Assembly (NCBI RefSeq): GCF_029510815.1
Contig: NZ_CP120360.1
Span: forward strand, 2,542,001-2,606,000
Length of the DNA: 64,000 bases
Source: Janibacter sp. DB-40
GTDB lineage: Bacteria > Actinomycetota > Actinomycetes > Actinomycetales > Dermatophilaceae
Direction of reading: 5' to 3'
Shown: positions 59,894-64,000 of the stretch, piece by piece
Layout of the letters: each line of letters opens with the position of its first letter
How positions within the stretch are numbered: position 1 is the stretch's first letter
The notes under the pieces: generated by a model
Seen by the model: the letters and a program-made list of their open reading frames with translations, nothing else
What the model was told of the DNA's origin: nothing
Database searches by the model: none
Program-made: the position numbers and the translations under genes

Positions 59894-60199
59894 TCACGGC
59901 TTGGGCGAGTCGAGGACGACGTCGAAGCCCATGAGCTGGGTGCCGGTGGCGACCGGCTGCTGCTGCTGTCCCGAGTGCGCCTCGCTGGCGTTGCCGTCCC
60001 GCCACGCGGCGAAGGACTCCTCGTCGGCCCACCACGTGAGGACGAAGTAGCGCTCCTCGCCCTCCGTCGGACGCAGCAGCTGGAAACCCTCGAACCCCGG
60101 TTCCTGGTCGACGGCCCCCTTGCGGGCGGCGAAGCGACGCTCGAACTCCTCACGCGCCTGCTCGGGCACGGTGATGGCGTTGATCTTGACGATGCTCAT
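59894..60199 (-). CDS. mhuD: MhuD-type heme-degrading monooxygenase
   Basis: A 101-residue dimeric ferredoxin-like (ABM-domain) protein that opens heme and frees iron. Aligned by eye to M. tuberculosis MhuD, the heme-site residues fall at identical numbers: Asn7, Arg22, Phe23, Arg26, Trp66 and His75. FQLLRPTEGEERYFVLT is also shared. It lies next to clpC as mhuD does in mycobacteria. The chosen ATG 60199 overlaps the stop of the DUF4328 gene (ATGA). Confidence 0.93.
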   Translation of the reverse strand: MSIVKINAITVPEQAREEFERRFAARKGAVDQEPGFEGFQLLRPTEGEERYFVLTWWADEESFAAWRDGNASEAHSGQQQQPVATGTQLMGFDVVLDSPKP

Positions 60200-60861
60200 G
60201 GTCCGACCGTAGCCGCAGTGCTCGCCGCGGACGTCGCGCCCCGCACGACCCGCCACCAGCACACGAAGGCGATCAGGGTGATCACCGCGTTGACCTGCTC
60301 CGCCAGGATCCATCGATCGACGTCAGCGACGGTCGCCAGCTCGCCGCCCGTGGGATCGAGCACGCGGCCGACGCCGACGAGCAGCCAGGCGATCCACCAC
60401 GGCCAGAAGTTCGTCACTCGCGACCGCAGAGCACGACTGGAGTCGGCCACCAGCTGGTACGGGAACCACAGGTTGACGACCGGCACGACCCAGCCGGCGA
60501 AGGCCCACCACGAGGACCTGCGTTGCAGGCCGCTCGGCTGGTACCACTCGGCCACCCTTCGCAGCTCGACGAGCCACCAGCCAGTGAGGAAGAAGGCGGC
60601 GACGAACACCAACCCGGACAGGGCGATGAGGTCGTTGGCGACATCAAGGCCGGCGGTCGTGGCCGCCGAGCCCTCCATCCACGCGTGCAGTTCCCGCCGG
60701 CGCACCGTCACCACAGCCGCACCCGCCAGCGTCAGGAACGTCGTGGCGAAGGCCGAGCCGAGTGCCATGACGGACGCAGCCCTGACCCTGCTCAGGCGTG
60801 GGCCGACAGACCGTCGTGGGGCGGTCCCTGCGGAAGTGATCGTGGCGTCGTGAATGCTCAT
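60196..60861 (-). CDS. DUF4328 membrane protein
   Basis: A 221-residue membrane protein with five to six hydrophobic segments. The DUF4328 core is SSWWAFAGWVVPVVNLWFPY followed by NFWPWWIAWLL. Function unknown. It is translationally coupled to mhuD (ATGA), which raises the idea of a link to heme or iron, though there is no direct evidence. Confidence 0.82.
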   Translation of the reverse strand: MSIHDATITSAGTAPRRSVGPRLSRVRAASVMALGSAFATTFLTLAGAAVVTVRRRELHAWMEGSAATTAGLDVANDLIALSGLVFVAAFFLTGWWLVELRRVAEWYQPSGLQRRSSWWAFAGWVVPVVNLWFPYQLVADSSRALRSRVTNFWPWWIAWLLVGVGRVLDPTGGELATVADVDRWILAEQVNAVITLIAFVCWWRVVRGATSAASTAATVGP

Positions 60862-60946
60862 GGACCGAACCTATGGCGGTCATCGTCGACGTCGCGCGGT
60901 GACGTAGAGCGCCTGTGGACAACGTCGACATCACTACGCTGAACCC

Positions 60947-61534
60947 ATGCGCACGGTCTTCGACACCAGCGACCCGGCCACGAACCCGTACGACCTGCTC
61001 ACCTCGATCGTCGTGCCGCGGCCCATCGCCTGGATCACGACCGTGGGCCCCGACGGCGTCGGCAACCTCGCCCCGCACTCGTTCTTCAACGTCGCCTGCC
61101 AGAAGCCTCCGATGGTCAGCTTCTCCTCCGTCGGGAGGAAGGACACGCTGCGCAACATCCTCGCCACCGGATACTTCGTGGTGAACCTCGTGTCCGAGGG
61201 GATGGAGGACCTCGCCAACGCGAGCAGCGCCCCCTTCGCCGCCGACGTGGACGAGGCCGACGCGCTGCACATCCCCCTCGAGCCGAGCGAGGTCGTGCCC
61301 GTCCCCCGGGTCGCCGAATCCGCCACCTCCATCGAGTGCCGCCTGCACTCGAGCCTCAAGCTCGGCAACTCCCACCTCGTCATCGGCGAGGTCAGTGCCA
61401 TCACCGTGCGCGACGACGCCCTCGTGGACGGGCGGCCGACGATGGAGGCGCTGCGGCCGCTCTCGCGGCTGGGACGTGACGAGTGGGGACGCCCGCCGGA
61501 GGTCATGCACCTCACCCGGCCGGAACGGCCCTGA
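60947..61534 (+). CDS. Flavin reductase family protein
   Basis: A 195-residue FMN-binding split-barrel protein: PRPIAWITTVGPDG, APHSFFNVACQKPPMVSFS and TGYFVVNLVSE are typical for the flavin-reductase-like group. It may reduce FMN with NAD(P)H or act on an unknown substrate. It ends at the stop of the convergent Nei gene. It is divergent from DUF4328 across 85 bases. Confidence 0.87.
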   Translation: MRTVFDTSDPATNPYDLLTSIVVPRPIAWITTVGPDGVGNLAPHSFFNVACQKPPMVSFSSVGRKDTLRNILATGYFVVNLVSEGMEDLANASSAPFAADVDEADALHIPLEPSEVVPVPRVAESATSIECRLHSSLKLGNSHLVIGEVSAITVRDDALVDGRPTMEALRPLSRLGRDEWGRPPEVMHLTRPERP

Positions 61535-62359
61535 TCAGCTGCGCCGCTGGCAGTTCCCGCACCAGTAGAGGGTGCGACCGGCGACGTCCTTCGCCCTGAT
61601 GACGGAGCCGCACCGACCGCACTCCTCGCCCGTCCGCTTGTAGACCGAGCTCGTCCGCTCGTCGAGGTGCACGTCCTCCCCCTTCGCCAGGGCCGCCTCG
61701 ATCTCGTCCACCTCGGCCACGTCGGTGACGATCCGCCCCGTCGCCACGCCGAGCGGCAGGAGCCGGCGCAGGTCCGCCCAGATCAGCTCCCACGACGCCC
61801 GCTTGAGCCGCTCCCCCGGGGTCATCGGGTTGATCCGGTGCCGGTGGAGCACCTCGCAGCGGTAGACGTTGCCGATCCCGGCCAGCACGTCCTGCTCCAT
61901 CAGCAGGGCCGCGATCGACTTGCGCGAGCGGTGGATCCGCTCCCACGCACGCCCACCGTCGGTGTCCCGCAGTGGGTCGGGACCGAGCTTGGCGTGGACG
62001 GCGGCCTCCTCGTCGGGGGTGATGGCGGCGCAGACGATGGGGCCACGCAGGTCGGCGACGTGGCGTCCGGTCGCGATGCGGCAGCGCACCTGACCGGTGA
62101 CCGGACGCTCGCCCACGTACGCGATCGAGTCGATGACGAAGGTGCCGATCAGGCCCAGGTGCACGTGCAGGACCCGCTCGCCGGCGAACTCGACGAAGAG
62201 GTGCTTGCCATGGGCGCGCGCCTCGACCACCTCGTGGCCGTCGAGCAGTGCCGCGCCGGCGGCGAAGCGCCCCTGCGGGGACGACACGGACACGACCCGG
62301 CCGGCGAAGGCGGCGTGCAGGTCGCGGGCGATCCGGTGGAGGGTGTGGCCTTCAGGCAT
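61535..62359 (-). CDS. Formamidopyrimidine-DNA glycosylase/Nei family
   Basis: A 274-residue base-excision enzyme that removes oxidized pyrimidines or purines. The N-terminal PEGHTLHRIA has the catalytic Pro2-Glu3 and the PEGHT form typical of endonuclease VIII rather than MutM. It also has a helix-two-turn-helix with GIGNVYRCEVLHRHRI and a C-terminal zinc finger CGRCGSVIRAKDVAGRTLYW...C. It is 12 bases beyond the Ku stop, so Ku and Nei are probably co-transcribed. Confidence 0.92.
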   Translation of the reverse strand: MPEGHTLHRIARDLHAAFAGRVVSVSSPQGRFAAGAALLDGHEVVEARAHGKHLFVEFAGERVLHVHLGLIGTFVIDSIAYVGERPVTGQVRCRIATGRHVADLRGPIVCAAITPDEEAAVHAKLGPDPLRDTDGGRAWERIHRSRKSIAALLMEQDVLAGIGNVYRCEVLHRHRINPMTPGERLKRASWELIWADLRRLLPLGVATGRIVTDVAEVDEIEAALAKGEDVHLDERTSSVYKRTGEECGRCGSVIRAKDVAGRTLYWCGNCQRRS

Positions 62360-62371
62360 GGCGAAGGGGGG

Positions 62372-63376
62372 TCAGCTCGCCTTCTTCTTGGGGGTGGACT
62401 TCTTCGCCGAGGTCTTCTTGGCAGCGCTCTTCTTCGCCGTGGACTTCTTGGCGGCGCTCTTCTTCGCCGGCGCCTTCTTGGCGGTGGACTTCTTCGCGGT
62501 GCTCTTCTTGGCCGCGCTCTTCTTCGCCGGCGTCGAGCCGGACTCCTGGGCGGTCGGCGACTCCTCCCGGTCCTCCTGCGATGAGCCGGTGCTCTCCCCA
62601 CGGGACTTCTTGGCCTTCTCGACCGACTGGGCCAGGGCGGCCAAGAGGTCGACGACCTCGCCACCCTCCTCCTCCTCGGTCTCCGGGGCGCGCACCTCTC
62701 CCCCTTCGATCTTGGCGCGGACGAGGTCCTGGACGGCGATCGCGTAGTCGTCCTCGAACTCGTCGGCGTCGTAGTCGCCGGCGAGCTCGTCGATGAGCAG
62801 GCGGGCCATGGCCATCTCCTTCTCGGAGGCCTCACCCGCCTCGTCGACCGCGGCGAAGTCGGCGCTGCGGATCTCGTCGGGCCACAGCATCGTCTGCATG
62901 ACGATGACGCCCTCGCGCACGCGCAGCACCGCCATCGTCATCCGGGTGCGGATGGCGACGGTGACCACGGCCATCCGGCCCTGCGCCTCGAGCGCCTCGC
63001 GCAGGAGGACATAGGGCTTGGTGGCCGACTTGTCGGGCTCGAGGTAGTAGCTCTTGTCGAGGAGCATCGGGTCGATCTGGTCCTCGGGGACGAACTTCTC
63101 GACGCTGATCTCCTTGCTCGACCGGGTCGGCAGGCCGGCCATCTCCTCGTCGGTGAGGATGACCATCTCCCCGTCCTCGGTCTCGTACCCCTTGGCGATG
63201 TCGTCGTAGGCGACCTCTTCGCCGTCGATGCTGCAGAAGCGCTTGTAGCGGATGCGGCCGCCGTCGGTGCGGTGGACCTGTCGGAACTGGACGTCGTGGT
63301 TCTCCGTCGCGGAGTACAGCCGGACCGGGACGTTGACGAGGCCGAAGGAGACGGCCCCCTTCCAGATGGCGCGCAT
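62372..63376 (-). CDS. ku: Ku protein (non-homologous end joining)
   Basis: A 334-residue DNA-end-binding homodimer. The Ku core covers about 1-255 (MRAIWKGAVSFGLVNVPVRL, VHRTDGGRIRYKRFC, LLDKSYYLEPDK, VTVAIRTRMTMAVLR). Beyond about 290 is a long Lys/Ala/Ser tail of AKK-type repeats that should strengthen DNA binding. ATG 63376 has GGGAGGA upstream. It is divergent from an ATP-dependent ligase gene, the usual partner. Confidence 0.96.
   Translation of the reverse strand: MRAIWKGAVSFGLVNVPVRLYSATENHDVQFRQVHRTDGGRIRYKRFCSIDGEEVAYDDIAKGYETEDGEMVILTDEEMAGLPTRSSKEISVEKFVPEDQIDPMLLDKSYYLEPDKSATKPYVLLREALEAQGRMAVVTVAIRTRMTMAVLRVREGVIVMQTMLWPDEIRSADFAAVDEAGEASEKEMAMARLLIDELAGDYDADEFEDDYAIAVQDLVRAKIEGGEVRAPETEEEEGGEVVDLLAALAQSVEKAKKSRGESTGSSQEDREESPTAQESGSTPAKKSAAKKSTAKKSTAKKAPAKKSAAKKSTAKKSAAKKTSAKKSTPKKKAS
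62381..62526 (-). repeat. Codon-level tandem repeats in the Ku tail
   Basis: Degenerate repeats of CTTCTTCGCCG/CTTCTTGGCGG on the plus strand encode AKK(S/T) units on the minus strand, about 11 units. Tract length could vary between strains. Confidence 0.8.
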
Positions 63377-63439
63377 GCATTCCTCCCGAGGGTGAGCGTC
63401 CACCTCAGACTACGCGGGTACACGGGGCAGGATGGGGTC

Positions 63440-64000
63440 ATGCGACCGATGCTCGCCACGCTCACCGACGCCGTGCCGCAGGGCGCGGAGTGGGTCCACG
63501 AGGTCAAGTGGGACGGGATGCGCGTCATCGTCGAGGCGAAGGGGGGTGCCCTCACCGTGACGAGTCGCACCGGTCGGGACGTCACGGTCGCCTACCCCGA
63601 GCTCGCACCGCTGGCGCAGCTCTACGACGACATGGTCCTCGACGGCGAGCTCGTCGCCCTGGTCGACGGCCGTCCCTCCTTCGCCGGTCTCACCGAACGC
63701 ATGCACGTGACGAACGCCCGCCGCGCGGCCACGCTCGCCGGCTCCCGCCCGGTGACGCTCATGGCCTTCGACCTGCTGCGGCTGCTCGGCCAGGACCTCA
63801 CCGCCCAGCCGTGGTCGGCGCGCCGGACGCTGCTGGAGCAGCTCGACATCGACGGGTCCCGCTGGCAGGTCCCGCCGACCCACGACGACGGCCAGGGCCT
63901 GCTCGCGGCGACCGCGGAGCAGGGTCTGGAGGGCATCGTCTCTAAGCGCCGCTCCTCCCCCTACGCCGCCGGTCGCCGCTCCCCCGACTGGCGCAAGCGC
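63440..64000 (+). CDS. ATP-dependent DNA ligase (3' end outside window)
   Basis: First 187 residues of an end-joining ligase. The adenylated lysine is in VHEVKWDGMRVI (motif I, KxDGxR). Further motifs are VLDGELVAL, MAFDLL and GLEGIVSKRRSSPYAAGRRS. The ligase domain starts at residue 1, so no polymerase or nuclease domain lies in front; any further domain would be beyond the edge. GTGs and ATGs upstream are absent; ATG 63440. Divergent from ku across 63 bases. Confidence 0.93.
   Translation, partial: MRPMLATLTDAVPQGAEWVHEVKWDGMRVIVEAKGGALTVTSRTGRDVTVAYPELAPLAQLYDDMVLDGELVALVDGRPSFAGLTERMHVTNARRAATLAGSRPVTLMAFDLLRLLGQDLTAQPWSARRTLLEQLDIDGSRWQVPPTHDDGQGLLAATAEQGLEGIVSKRRSSPYAAGRRSPDWRKR

Noticed and set aside
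62372..62530. Possible CRISPR or DNA-level tandem array
   Set aside because: The repeats are codon repeats for Lys/Ala/Ser in the Ku tail, with no spacers and no cas genes.

Overview
The window is high-GC DNA packed with genes that overlap by 1 to 4 bases (ATGA, GTGA, TGATG). The gene content points to an actinomycete, most likely Micrococcales close to the Intrasporangiaceae. The markers are a 32-residue bS22 ribosomal protein, an RpfB-type resuscitation factor, a MhuD-type heme-degrading enzyme beside ClpC, a DasR-type amino-sugar regulon, Rex in front of hemACD, Ku next to an ATP-dependent ligase, and the non-mevalonate isoprenoid enzyme IspE. The genus call is inference only. I see no prophage, insertion sequence, CRISPR array, rRNA or origin. 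One tRNA gene, tRNA-Gln(TTG), is present.

Layout. 0-3.5 kb: fructose PTS operon (fruR-fruK-fruA, the last gene cut by the window edge). 3.5-7.5 kb: N-acetylglucosamine uptake and entry into metabolism, with EIIB-EIIA divergent from a DasR-type regulator, EIIC and NagA, and a dre-like operator between them. 7.5-12.3 kb: mixed small genes and tRNA-Gln. 12.3-20.2 kb: one long minus-strand housekeeping stretch (ABC-F, ispE, rsmA, rpfB, tatD, metG). 20.3-25.3 kb: a regulator, a CPBP membrane protease gene with an apparent 5' frameshift, and the succinate dehydrogenase operon. 26.3-33.8 kb: heme synthesis (hemL, then rex-hemA-hemC-hemD-hemB-marR behind a near-consensus Rex site). 33.8-48.1 kb: glutaredoxin, acyltransferase, epimerase, bS22, HTH protein, AcuC-type deacylase, proC, a proline-dehydrogenase-like protein, lipid kinase, ABC exporter, TIM-barrel protein and Ppx/GppA. 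From memory this follows the order of the M. tuberculosis Rv0495c-Rv0512 neighbourhood, with additions. 48.1-60.9 kb: glcD, radA, disA, mutY, a secreted LVIVD/DUF305 pair, an ArsR/SRPBCC pair, clpC and mhuD. The radA, disA, mutY, mhuD and clpC set matches the Rv3585-Rv3596c neighbourhood. 60.9-64 kb: flavin reductase, Nei-type glycosylase, Ku and the start of an ATP-dependent DNA ligase.

How the genes work together. Two carbon-uptake modules sit side by side, each with its own regulator. The heme operon is tied to the NADH/NAD+ ratio through Rex, and heme breakdown (mhuD) lies elsewhere in the window. Genome maintenance is spread over radA, disA (c-di-AMP), mutY, a Nei-type glycosylase, Ku and the ligase.

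What stands out: a short GC-rich motif (CGAAGGGGG and its complement) occurs about thirty times, twice as inverted pairs with 7-base loops inside coding sequence; two long imperfect hairpins lie between genes; a proline-dehydrogenase-like protein lacks the substrate-binding arginine pair; the HemD fusion has an altered SAM-binding motif; paired operators precede an ArsR gene; and the LVIVD/DUF305 pair is divergent. I did not find a clear new multi-gene defence or biosynthetic system.
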